Positions 44,439-54,900 of a DNA stretch of 64,000 nucleotides are shown one piece after another (positions within the stretch are counted from its first letter, which is position 1; each line of letters starts with the position of its first letter). Position numbers and translations under genes: made by a program. Source of the stretch: an uncultured Muribaculaceae bacterium (lineage in GTDB: Bacteria; Bacteroidota; Bacteroidia; Bacteroidales; Muribaculaceae); assembly GCA_910578035.1 (NCBI GenBank), contig CAJTOB010000009.1:1-64000 (forward strand), read 5' to 3'. The notes under the pieces are model-generated. The model had not been told where the DNA came from, ran no database searches, and was given only the letters and a program-made list of their open reading frames with translations.

Positions 44439-46354
44439 TGTTTCGCCTTTAGGCTCTTGAATACTTTGTTGTTTACTTTGACTTTGTATTTCTTGTGCAG
44501 TTCTTTAACCCATTCTTTGTCGAGTGCGGTCTGATAGTCTGTGAGCGCGGCACCGCGTACGTCGGCTGCCTCTTCGGGGGTGTTGATTACGCGGCCTTTG
44601 TATGCCGCATAGTGTTTCCAGCGTGAATTCGAACTATCGGCCGGACGCTGTGCGCCGAATCCGAGATAATCTGTAATCGGATTTTCGCCCTGAGCTGCGA
44701 CCACACGTTCTATTTTAATCTCTCGCTTGAAGTGTTCGCGCATTTGGCGCACGAATTCCGCCGGGTCTTCGGTCGACAGCGAATCCGCATACTTCAGAGC
44801 AGCCGACAGAGTTGAGTCATTTGTGGCGAAAATAATATAGCTTTTGAACTTGGGAGTCTGCCACTTGTAGTCGGAAGCATGGGCACGGAAGAATTTTTCC
44901 AGCCCTTCGCGGTCAGAGGCCGCTTTATCCCATACCTTGCGGTTGGAAACTTCGTAGAGTAGTATGCCGTCGTGATACTCGTTGAGAAGGTTGCGGAAGT
45001 CTGCATTCTCAGTTGCAAGACGCTGCTGTTCTTTCTCGATGAGGATATCATCGAGGAGGTCGTTGGTGGCCGCGGTTATAGACTCCATAGGGTTGATGGG
45101 GAGTTGTATGTCGGGTATTCGGGCTATCGCGTCGACAGCGTGTATCTCGCCGCCGGTGTATGTGGCCACTACGGGATTCATCTGGATAATTCTGCGCAGG
45201 ACAGTTGAATCGCACACGCCGTTGTTTGCGTCGATGACAGCGCGCAGCTGGTCGAGAGCTCCATGTGATATCACGGCGTTATTTGTTTTGCGAAGACGTG
45301 CCTTAACGGCGTTTTCAGGAAGTGCGGCACGTTCGTCTGAGGCTATTTTTGCTTCTATCCCTTCGCGGGCGTCGGCCAGCGAGGGAACTCCGCGGTGGTT
45401 GGTTCGGTGTATTATATGCCAGCCGAAAGCAGTCTTGACGGGCTTGGAAATGGCGCCATCCTTGAGTGCGAACGATGCGCTGTCGAACTCTGCCACCATG
45501 GCTCCGCGGCCGAACCAGCCTAATTTGCCACCTTTCTGAGCGGAGCCGGGGTCTTCGGAGAAGCGCCGGGCAAGGTCGCCGAAGTCGGCTCCTCCTTTGG
45601 CTACTTTATATAAGGAATCTGCAAGTGCTTTTTTTGCAGCAGTCTGTGATTCGTCGAGGCCTCGTGTCATAAGAAGGATGTGTTCGGCCTCTATGTCGCC
45701 CTGCGCTGGAGTGCGTTTTTCAACGCGTATAAGATGGTAGCCCATGCCTGAATTGACAACGTCTGATACCGCGCCGACGGCAGTCTTATAGGCGGCCTCT
45801 TCGAATGCCCACGGGAAGCGACCCGGCACAACATAGCCCATCAGGCCGCCTTGCTGGGCCGAATAACGGTCTACGGAATACTGGCGGGCGGCGTCTTCGA
45901 AAGAAGTCGTTCCGCTTGCTATAGCTGCCTTGATTGAGTCGAGTTTCGCTATGTTTTCCTGCTGGAGCGGAAGCATGATATGACTGGCGAGGACATCATC
46001 TGCAAAATGGCTGTAGGCCTGGCGAACAAGATTTTCGGCTACGGAATCGTCGCGGAAATATGGCTTTGAGAGATCTTTGACAAAGCTATCGTATTCGCTG
46101 GTGAACTCAGGAGTGCGGTCAAGGCCTTCGTTGAGGGCGTCGGCCACTTTCAGCTTGTAGTTGATAAACATGCCCAGGTAGTCGTCGAGGCTCTGAGACT
46201 GCATCTGCTGGGTATTGTTCTTGTTGTAAAGGTATTCGAATTCGCTGACATGCACGTCCTTGCCGTCGACTGTCATAAGCACGGGGTCGTCGGCGCCCGC
46301 ATAGAGGGCCGTTGCAATCGAGATAGCCGCAAGGCTCAGTATCTTTCGTTTCAT
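44435..46354 (-). CDS. Periplasmic parvulin-type peptidyl-prolyl isomerase (SurA/PpiD-like)
   Basis: Protein of 639 residues with a signal peptide (about 1-19). Two tandem parvulin domains are seen: DDVLASHIMLPL to AVSDVVNSGMGYHLIRVEKR, and DIEAEHILLMTRG to KTAFGWHIIHRTNHRG. Each has the family His and the YHLI/WHII ending. The C-terminal half (about 340-639) is helical. It assists folding of secreted proteins. The ATG at 46354 is chosen for its signal peptide. The longer open frame would run into the guaB terminator. Confidence 0.87.
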   Translation of the reverse strand: MKRKILSLAAISIATALYAGADDPVLMTVDGKDVHVSEFEYLYNKNNTQQMQSQSLDDYLGMFINYKLKVADALNEGLDRTPEFTSEYDSFVKDLSKPYFRDDSVAENLVRQAYSHFADDVLASHIMLPLQQENIAKLDSIKAAIASGTTSFEDAARQYSVDRYSAQQGGLMGYVVPGRFPWAFEEAAYKTAVGAVSDVVNSGMGYHLIRVEKRTPAQGDIEAEHILLMTRGLDESQTAAKKALADSLYKVAKGGADFGDLARRFSEDPGSAQKGGKLGWFGRGAMVAEFDSASFALKDGAISKPVKTAFGWHIIHRTNHRGVPSLADAREGIEAKIASDERAALPENAVKARLRKTNNAVISHGALDQLRAVIDANNGVCDSTVLRRIIQMNPVVATYTGGEIHAVDAIARIPDIQLPINPMESITAATNDLLDDILIEKEQQRLATENADFRNLLNEYHDGILLYEVSNRKVWDKAASDREGLEKFFRAHASDYKWQTPKFKSYIIFATNDSTLSAALKYADSLSTEDPAEFVRQMREHFKREIKIERVVAAQGENPITDYLGFGAQRPADSSNSRWKHYAAYKGRVINTPEEAADVRGAALTDYQTALDKEWVKELHKKYKVKVNNKVFKSLKAKQ

Positions 46355-46376
46355 AGTTATGCTTCTGTCCTTAACT

Positions 46377-46419
46377 GAAAAATGCGGTGCGCCGTTCCAG
46401 GGAGAACGGCACCCCACAT
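46377..46419 (-). terminator. Terminator after guaB
   Basis: On the minus strand a stem built from GGTGCCGTTC and GAACGGCGCACC (2-base bulge) is followed by ATTTTTC. It separates guaB from the parvulin genes. Confidence 0.7.
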
Positions 46420-46444
46420 TTATGTTAACGTATGGAATTTCGCT

Positions 46445-47983
<1,539 letters not shown>

Positions 47984-48034
47984 TTATTTGGTATATCCGC
48001 CTGCCGCAGATTCGGGTGCCGGTCATAGCCGATT

Positions 48035-48064
48035 TTGATATTTTTAGATTTATTGATAACTTTG
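48035..48064 (+). promoter_or_regulatory. Promoter of the nucleotidyltransferase operon
   Basis: TTG (48035-48037), 19 bases, TAACTTTG (48057-48064). It is divergent from the guaB promoter and uses the same TAACTTTG. Confidence 0.75.
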
Positions 48065-48087
48065 TCGTCACAAGATAAAGCTATAAA

Positions 48088-48816
48088 ATGGACTATGTGA
48101 TACTTGCGGCCGGACTCGGCTCGCGTTTTCAGAAAGAGGGAGAGAAAGCTCCGAAACCTTTGGTAAGACTCATGGGGCAGCCTATGATAGGCCGCCTGGT
48201 GAAAATACTCGCGTCGTGCAATGCGGGTGTAATACATATTGTGGCCAACAGTCGCATGCCCGAACTGGTTGAATATCTGTCTGAACTGCAGAAGGAAGTG
48301 GACGTGCCTCTGGTGGTACGCCCTATTATTTCAGATAATTCCTATTACAGCCTCTCGGAAGCGGCCGCGGGCCTTAAGGGTAAATTCATAGGAATGACTG
48401 TAGATGCGATTTTCGCAAATGATGAATTCCGCCGATATGTCGAGGCCGTAGAAGCCATGCCCGACGGCTCTGTATTGATGGGCCTTACCCGTTTTGTAGA
48501 TGACGAAAGTCCTCTCTACGCACGTATGTCGGCCGAAGGCGAGGTCGTCGACTACCGCTATGGTGGCGAGCCCTTTGCCGAGGGCACGATAGTTTCGGCA
48601 GGTCTTTATGGCCTGAGTGCCGAGGCAATGAAGACTGCAGCCGGAGTACGCTATCCTGAATCGCTGAGCGATTTCCAGCGAGTTCTCGCTGCTGAAACAG
48701 ATATAAAGGTACTGTCGTTCGAATTCAGCAAGGCGCTCGACGTTGACTGCGGTCACGACCGCGAGGTGGCCGAGGCCTTCCTTCGCGAAGTAAACGGCGA
48801 AACAGAGGTGAAATGA
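48088..48816 (+). CDS. Sugar/polyol-phosphate nucleotidyltransferase
   Basis: Protein of 242 residues of the NTP-transferase fold. LAAGLGSRF (6-14) and KAPKPLV (about 25-31) bind the nucleotide, and DxD-like residues appear in MTVDAIFAND (about 109-118). The family makes NDP- or CDP-activated sugars and polyols. It overlaps the CDP-alcohol phosphatidyltransferase by 4 bases, so it may make the CDP-activated head group or its precursor. A similar pair is found in inositol-lipid loci of Bacteroides, as I recall. No inositol-phosphate synthase is in the window. Confidence 0.75.
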   Translation: MDYVILAAGLGSRFQKEGEKAPKPLVRLMGQPMIGRLVKILASCNAGVIHIVANSRMPELVEYLSELQKEVDVPLVVRPIISDNSYYSLSEAAAGLKGKFIGMTVDAIFANDEFRRYVEAVEAMPDGSVLMGLTRFVDDESPLYARMSAEGEVVDYRYGGEPFAEGTIVSAGLYGLSAEAMKTAAGVRYPESLSDFQRVLAAETDIKVLSFEFSKALDVDCGHDREVAEAFLREVNGETEVK

Positions 48817-49757
48817 GCACAGGCAATACATGGACGCGGCTCAAAGCCGAATATAAGTCATCGCTCAAATCTTCGGACACCGAAGAGCATATAGACCTTT
48901 GCTTTTATCGCCCCATCGGTTTTGCATGGGCATATCTTTTCAGAAAACTGCATGTGAGCCCGAATGCAGTGACGATAGCATCGATTTTTATCGGTGTTTT
49001 TGCCGGCATATGCATGTATCCGACCGATATATGGATAAATATAGCCGGTATTGTCCTCCTGATATGGGCCAACTCCTATGACAGTGCCGACGGACAGCTG
49101 GCTCGCCTTACCCGGCAATATTCCCAGCTTGGCCGTATTCTCGACGGTATGGCAGGCGACTTCTGGTTTATTGCCATATATGTGGCGATATGTCTGCGCA
49201 CGGTTGAGACGGTGCCCTTGTTCGAGTCGCATCACTGGGCAATATGGTGTATAGCCGTGCTGGCAGGCATATGCCATGCGGCACAGGCCGCGGTTGCCGA
49301 CAGTTATCGCCAGTTCCATCTTCTGCTGCTTAAAGGCAGCGCAGGCAGTGAACTCGATTCTACTGAAGATTTGTTGCGCCGATACAGTGAATTGACATGG
49401 AAGCACGATTTTCTGCGGAAACTCATACAATTCTTCTATGTGCGCTATACCCGTAATCAGGAAGCTGTGTCGCCTGCCATGCAGTCGGTGCTTCGTGCGA
49501 TGAAGACCCGTTTTCCCGACGGGCGGCTTCCTGAGCAGATACGCGAGCAGTTCCGTGCATGGAGTTTCCCTCTGTGCAAATGGGAAAACTTCATGACCTT
49601 CAACTGGCGCTCCATCTTCCTCTTCGCAAGTCTTCTCGGCGGTCAGCCATGGCTTTATTTCGTGGCTGAACTGACTATTTTCAACGTTGTGCTCGTCTAT
49701 ACAATCGTGCGCCACGAATCTATCTGCCGCCGCATGACGGCCGTTCTCGATACATGA
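48813..49757 (+). CDS. CDP-alcohol phosphatidyltransferase family protein
   Basis: Inner-membrane enzyme of 314 residues. The catalytic signature D..DG..AR........G...D...D runs from about residue 90 to 116 (DSADGQLAR to LDGMAGD). Several TM helices (about 48-72, 75-90, 120-160, 265-300) surround it. A loop of about 90 residues (170-255) holds a basic patch. The enzyme joins an alcohol to a CDP-activated lipid or a CDP-activated polyol to an acceptor. Together with the upstream nucleotidyltransferase this suggests phospholipid head-group or di-polyol-phosphate synthesis. Confidence 0.82.
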   Translation: MSTGNTWTRLKAEYKSSLKSSDTEEHIDLCFYRPIGFAWAYLFRKLHVSPNAVTIASIFIGVFAGICMYPTDIWINIAGIVLLIWANSYDSADGQLARLTRQYSQLGRILDGMAGDFWFIAIYVAICLRTVETVPLFESHHWAIWCIAVLAGICHAAQAAVADSYRQFHLLLLKGSAGSELDSTEDLLRRYSELTWKHDFLRKLIQFFYVRYTRNQEAVSPAMQSVLRAMKTRFPDGRLPEQIREQFRAWSFPLCKWENFMTFNWRSIFLFASLLGGQPWLYFVAELTIFNVVLVYTIVRHESICRRMTAVLDT

Positions 49758-49780
49758 ATGTCAACTTAATAAATCCTAAG

Positions 49781-49812
49781 AGCGAAAAGAGCGTTGGCTT
49801 TTTTCGCTTTTT
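49781..49812 (+). terminator. Terminator after the CDP-alcohol gene
   Basis: A 12-bp stem (AGCGAAAAGAGC with GCTTTTTTCGCT, one G-T pair), 4-base loop GTTG and a T-run. The loop also supplies the TTG of the next promoter. Confidence 0.82.
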
Positions 49813-49825
49813 ATTTGTACTTTTG
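49794..49825 (+). promoter_or_regulatory. Promoter of the TPR gene, overlapping the terminator
   Basis: TTG (49794-49796, in the terminator loop), 21 bases, TACTTTTG (49818-49825). The ATG is at 49842. Confidence 0.6.
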
Positions 49826-49841
49826 TCGAAACTATATATAG

Positions 49842-51860
49842 ATGCGATTTTTCCGATTATTCACATATATTCTTGCCGGTTTAATAGGTACGTTTGCTTC
49901 TTCGGCTCAGATAAACACCGACCAGGTGATACGCATAGGGCAGAATGCCCTCTATTTCGAGGACTATATGCTCTCTATCCAGTATTTCAATCAGGCAATC
50001 CAGGCAAAGCCCTACCTTGCGCAGCCATATTTCCTCCGCGCCATTGCCAAGCTTAATCTCGAAGACTATAACGGAGCAGAGGAAGATGCGACAAAAGCAA
50101 TAGAAATCAACCCGTTTCTTACAGACGCATGGGAAGTGCGAGGCGTTGCCCGCCAGAATCTCGGCAAAAACAGGCTCGCGATAGAAGACTATACTCAGGC
50201 TCTCGAGTATATTCCGCGCAACAGGCAGCTTATGTTCAATCGCGCGCTTGCATATCAGGATATTAAGGAAACAGACCGAGCCGCAGAGGCTTTTGACGAG
50301 GTGCTGAATTACTATCCCGGTTTTGACAATGCCTACCTCGGCCGTGCGCGTCTTCTGATGGAGCGCAATGATACGGTGGCAGCACTTGCAGACATAGACA
50401 AGGCTCTTAGCATCAATAAAAACGCTCTGAACGCCTATATCATGCGCGCCGATATCGCCATCAATTCGCACCGCGACTATCAGGCCGCTCTCGACGATAT
50501 CGACAATGCTATCCGCCTCCAGCCTCAGATGGCCGGGCTATATATCAACCGTGCGTTTCTGAGATATAATCTTGACTCATACCAAGGGGCCATGGCAGAC
50601 TATGATTTCGCCCTTACGCTCGAGCCTCTCAATATTACAGCGCTTTTCAACCGAGGCCTGTTGCTTGCCGAGGTAAACGACAACGACCGTGCCCTCAACG
50701 ATTTTAACCGTGTGCTCGAACTTGACCCCGACAACTACCGTGCGCTCTATAACAGGGCCATGATATATCGCGCAAAGGGCAATACCGAGAGTGCCATCGC
50801 CGATATAAGCCGCGTGGCCGAGCGTTTCCCTGATTTCCCGGGTGCTATCTATATGCGTGCCGAGCTTTATCGCGAGCGAGGTCAGCTTGCCCGCGCCGAG
50901 GCCGACTACAAGCGAGCAAAGGCCGTAGCCAAAGCCTTGAAACCGGTGTCGGCAGATGATGCGGCTCCGGCCGAGAATCAGGCGCAGCCGGCCGATGACA
51001 TGCAGATGCCCGAAGAACTTGCCGCCAAGCGTTTTGCAACACTTCTCACTGTAGACGACAATGCATCTATCGAGGAGGAATATAACAACAGCGCTATCCG
51101 TGGCCGTGTTCAGGACCGCCGTCTTAATATCGAGATAGAGCCGATGATGTTGCTTTCGTTCTACTCGTCGCCGACAGAACTTCGCCGCAATACATATTAT
51201 ATACGTGAGGTCGACGACCTGAACGCGACGCGCCAGCTGCGTTTCGTCCTTGTGGTGACAAACGATGTGCCTTCGATTGATGAGAATATGGCAGGGCGCC
51301 ATTTTCAGAGCATAGATTACTATAATTCGCATCTGTCCACACACCAGCCGCGGCCAATTGACTATATCGGCCGGGCACTCGACTTCATTACCGTGCGCGA
51401 CTATATAAATGCTGAAAAAGACATAGACCGCGCAATAGCCATGGCTCCCGATCTTGCCATCGCATACCTTATTCGTGCGCAGGCCCGGTATGGTCGTCTT
51501 CAGCTCGAACGCGATGCCCCTCAGCCTGGCACCGATGCTATGACACGCGCTTCGCTCAACCGCAAGCGACTTGCCGACATAGATGCCGACTTCGACGAGG
51601 TAATCCGCCTTTCGCCCAACATGGCTGTGGCATACTTCAACAAGGGAAATATCCTTTTCGAACTCGAAGAATATGCCCTTGCCCGTGCGGCCTACGACAA
51701 GGCAATAGAGTTGAAGCCTGATTTCGGCGAAGCTTACTACAACCGTGGCTATATTCTTCTGAAATCAGGCCACCAGACCGAAGGAATAGCCGATTTAAGC
51801 AAGGCCGGAGAGCTCGGCATAATTCCGGCATACAACCTTATCAAGCGCCTCTCTCGCTAA
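49842..51860 (+). CDS. Secreted tetratricopeptide-repeat protein
   Basis: Protein of 672 residues with a signal peptide (about 1-23, SSAQ). At least ten TPR units are visible in two blocks (about 25-360 and 505-670), with repeats such as ALYFEDYMLSIQYFNQAIQ, NRGLLLAEVNDNDRALNDF and AYFNKGNILFELEEYALARAAYDKAI. A non-TPR insert (about 370-500) links them. TPR proteins act as scaffolds; this one should sit in the periplasm or on the outer membrane. Its partner is unknown. It converges on sprA and shares a terminator with it. Confidence 0.85.
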   Translation: MRFFRLFTYILAGLIGTFASSAQINTDQVIRIGQNALYFEDYMLSIQYFNQAIQAKPYLAQPYFLRAIAKLNLEDYNGAEEDATKAIEINPFLTDAWEVRGVARQNLGKNRLAIEDYTQALEYIPRNRQLMFNRALAYQDIKETDRAAEAFDEVLNYYPGFDNAYLGRARLLMERNDTVAALADIDKALSINKNALNAYIMRADIAINSHRDYQAALDDIDNAIRLQPQMAGLYINRAFLRYNLDSYQGAMADYDFALTLEPLNITALFNRGLLLAEVNDNDRALNDFNRVLELDPDNYRALYNRAMIYRAKGNTESAIADISRVAERFPDFPGAIYMRAELYRERGQLARAEADYKRAKAVAKALKPVSADDAAPAENQAQPADDMQMPEELAAKRFATLLTVDDNASIEEEYNNSAIRGRVQDRRLNIEIEPMMLLSFYSSPTELRRNTYYIREVDDLNATRQLRFVLVVTNDVPSIDENMAGRHFQSIDYYNSHLSTHQPRPIDYIGRALDFITVRDYINAEKDIDRAIAMAPDLAIAYLIRAQARYGRLQLERDAPQPGTDAMTRASLNRKRLADIDADFDEVIRLSPNMAVAYFNKGNILFELEEYALARAAYDKAIELKPDFGEAYYNRGYILLKSGHQTEGIADLSKAGELGIIPAYNLIKRLSR

Positions 51861-51887
51861 TAGCTGGAAGTAGGGGAATATTGTATT

Positions 51888-51922
51888 CAGCCGCTGGCGC
51901 GCATTAGGTGCGCCAGCGGCTG
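51888..51922. terminator. Bidirectional terminator between the TPR gene and sprA
   Basis: A perfect 13-bp stem (CAGCCGCTGGCGC with its complement at 51910-51922) and a 9-base loop. No T-run on the plus strand, so the shape rather than the tail is the evidence. Confidence 0.7.
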
Positions 51923-51978
51923 CTTTATAGAGGGTGTCTCCAATAATAATCTGATTACGACATGGCAATCTGTATTCG

Positions 51979-54900
51979 TCAGCGTGCGAGGGAGAGGTTC
52001 AGACTTATGCCATACGATGAGTTTGTGGTCGGATATGAACTTGTGGTTACGATAGGGCTGTTGACCTGATGGTCGAAGTAGGCTGATACGGTCAGTCGCT
52101 TCGAAAGAATGTAAGAGGCAGTGAAGTTGATGCCTATTGTATTGCTTCCGCTTGTAGGCTGAGTGTAGTTGCCTTCTATACGGCGAATGAGTGCCTGATT
52201 GTGCTGGAATGTGCACTCGGCATTGAGGGTAAGGTCGTTGCTTACGCCAGTGCCGGAGCCTTTCATTTTCAGTACGGTATTGAAGCCTACTATCTTATAT
52301 CCTGCGCCGATACGGATTGCTCGCTGGGTGGCTTCGACGAGCTGCCCTGCCGAGGAGTTGAGCGTGAGAGTGCGCTGGTCGCGGTATTCGGCATTGAACT
52401 GTAGGTCGTTCTTAAGAGTGGCATTGACGCCGAAGAGCGGTGCGAAACGTTCGGTGATGGCTACCGACGAGATATTGTATGGCGATGATGGTATCGGCTC
52501 ACCGGTGAGCTCGTCGAGAGTGTATCCAAGATTATCGTTGCCGTCTGCCGAAGCCCAGTTGAGATATGATGTATATGAGCCGACAGAGTAGGTGCACTGA
52601 TAGGCGTGGTTGATGGTGAATGTCTTGAAAATGTTGCGCATGTTGCCCAGGTTTATGAAACCGTCGTAGGTAATGCGCCAGTTAGGAAGCACTGCCGAGA
52701 ACGAAGGGAACGGATCGAGGCTTTCAGTGGCAGCGGAGCGGCCGGTATATGCCGCCAGAAATGCCGGAATGAGCACGTCGGACGACGTTTCGCTGATAGT
52801 GCCTATTTCCGGGCTGAATGGCTGCCCGGCTGCGATATTGTCGGCCATGAAGCCTCCGGTAGGGTAGCGGGTGCCTATATACTGAGCTTCGACGCGGCGG
52901 CGGATTTCGGGTATGTTTTCAAGGAACTTGTCGAATGCCGCCGAGCGGTAGCCGTCGTCGGCACTGCTGCCTTTGAGAGCTGTGAGAATTGCGCAGTGTG
53001 TGCGTGTGTAGGAGCCGGAGAGCGATGTCGGCATACCGGCATACATGAACTGAATCTGCGAGTTGCGGTTGTCTGTGCGGTTGAATGTCAGCTGAACCTT
53101 GAAGCCTTTGAATAGTTCGAGATTCACTTCCATGTTGAGTTCGTTTGTCTTGGCCCAGATTGCAGGTGAAGTCTGGCCGTCGTCGGTAATGAGCCAGCCT
53201 CTCGACAGAGCTTTGTCTATATATTTCTCGTCGGTGAAACCGAACGCGAAGTCGAGACCCGGCGACATCGGGCCCTGCGACATGGTCTGGCCGAATATAT
53301 TGCCGATTTCGGGCCGGAAGAGCGGTAGGTTGAGCGAGTTTGTAGAGCGGTAGCGCACGGCGATGTTACGGGGCGAGGTCACCACACGGAGAGCATACTC
53401 GCTGATGTCGCGCCAGAGGCTTTTGTCTTCCTTTATTACTTCGACGATGGTGAATTTGATATTCTCCTTGCCTCTGTTGAGGACTTCGATACTGTTGTTG
53501 TCGATTACCTTTGATTTTATGACAAAGGGCTTTCCGTCGGTAGTGGTGGCCGACACTTTGATTTTGGCCGTGCGCAGATTGTGCTTTATAAGCAGGGTTG
53601 TGTCTTCCTTCAGCTTGTATGTGCGCTCGAATTTCTTGGCCTTGCGGGGTGTCTTGTTTGTCGGGCGAGTGTTTGCAAAGCGTTTTGTGACGTCGCGCAA
53701 GATTGGAATCTTGTTGTATAGGGTCTCGAAGTTTATGCGTCCGTCGGCTGTCCATGCGGCCTGGTTCGCAATAGAGTTGCCAACCTGTATGCCGTCGATT
53801 GTGGCGCCGCGGTCCCATCGGTAAGTGGCGTTGTAGCTTACATTGCCGGTGAGGTAGTCGAGGAATGCGATTTTCGAGAACGGTGCCTTGTACTGGCCTG
53901 TAAATGTCTGGTTATAGCTCCAGGGCGTGCCCATGGAGCGCAGGCTCTGCCATATGGTGTCTTTCCAGTCGCGGTATTTGTCGGGGAAAAGCTTTTTGTT
54001 GACGGCGCCGATGGTCTCCTCTATGCGGGCTGATGTGTTTGAGTTAAACGACAGCGACAGCGTTTTTGTAATATTCCATGTCACGGCGAGCTGTCGGTCC
54101 CATAGCCAGTTTTTGCTCACCGAAACAGGAAGCTGGAACATGACGTCTGTTTCCGAACGCGTCTGCTGCTCGTAGTAGTAGCGTGTCATGTTGGTCATGA
54201 ACGATATATTGGTCGGCAGCCACGACAGTTCCCAGTCTTTAAGGAACCGGACGTTTTTACTTTTGCCTTTCAGGTTTTTGAACGGCTTGAACGGCTTGAA
54301 ATATGGCGAATAGTTGTATGCGAGCGAGCCTCGGTAGTCGTTGGTGTTTTCGTATTCTGTGGTTGGGTCGTTTTTCGACTGTTTGGTAAAGGAGAAATTA
54401 AATGTGAAGTTAGCCGGGTCCCACGGCATCGGCTTTGTGCTTCTCACGTCGAACTTCAGACCGGAGATAGAGAAATTCTGGACCGACGAGCGCTCGATGG
54501 CATAGGCGCTTATCGAATCGCGCTCGGCCTTGTCGGTGCAGTCGTCGAGAGCGTCTTTCAAGAGTACATCCTGGTCGAGAGGATTGTATTTTGGCGAAGT
54601 ACGCTCTTTGGTCATCGAATAGTAGACCGGAGCTTTCAGTTTGGCCTTTTCGGGCAGGAAGCGGCCCAGATCGGCCTGGACGGCGACGTTTATCTGAGAG
54701 TAGTCATCGAGACGGCGTTCGTTGAGACTCTGGTCAACACTGCCGAATCCGGCCGATTCGTAGTGTGTGCCCAGATTGAGGGTGGCGACGTCGCTGACAT
54801 TGAGAGTGGCGTTGGCTTTGGCGGCCCAGCCTCCGGATTCGTTGAAGTCTGTGACTTTTAACTCATTGACCCACACTGTGCCGTCTTTGGTAGTTGCCGA

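Noticed and set aside
49754..50056. 100-residue frame starting in an ATGA overlap with the CDP-alcohol gene
   Set aside because: It runs through a terminator and promoter and then overlaps the TPR gene in another frame.
50577..51344. 255-residue antisense frame
   Set aside because: Mirror of the TPR gene; composition is that of reverse-complemented coding sequence.
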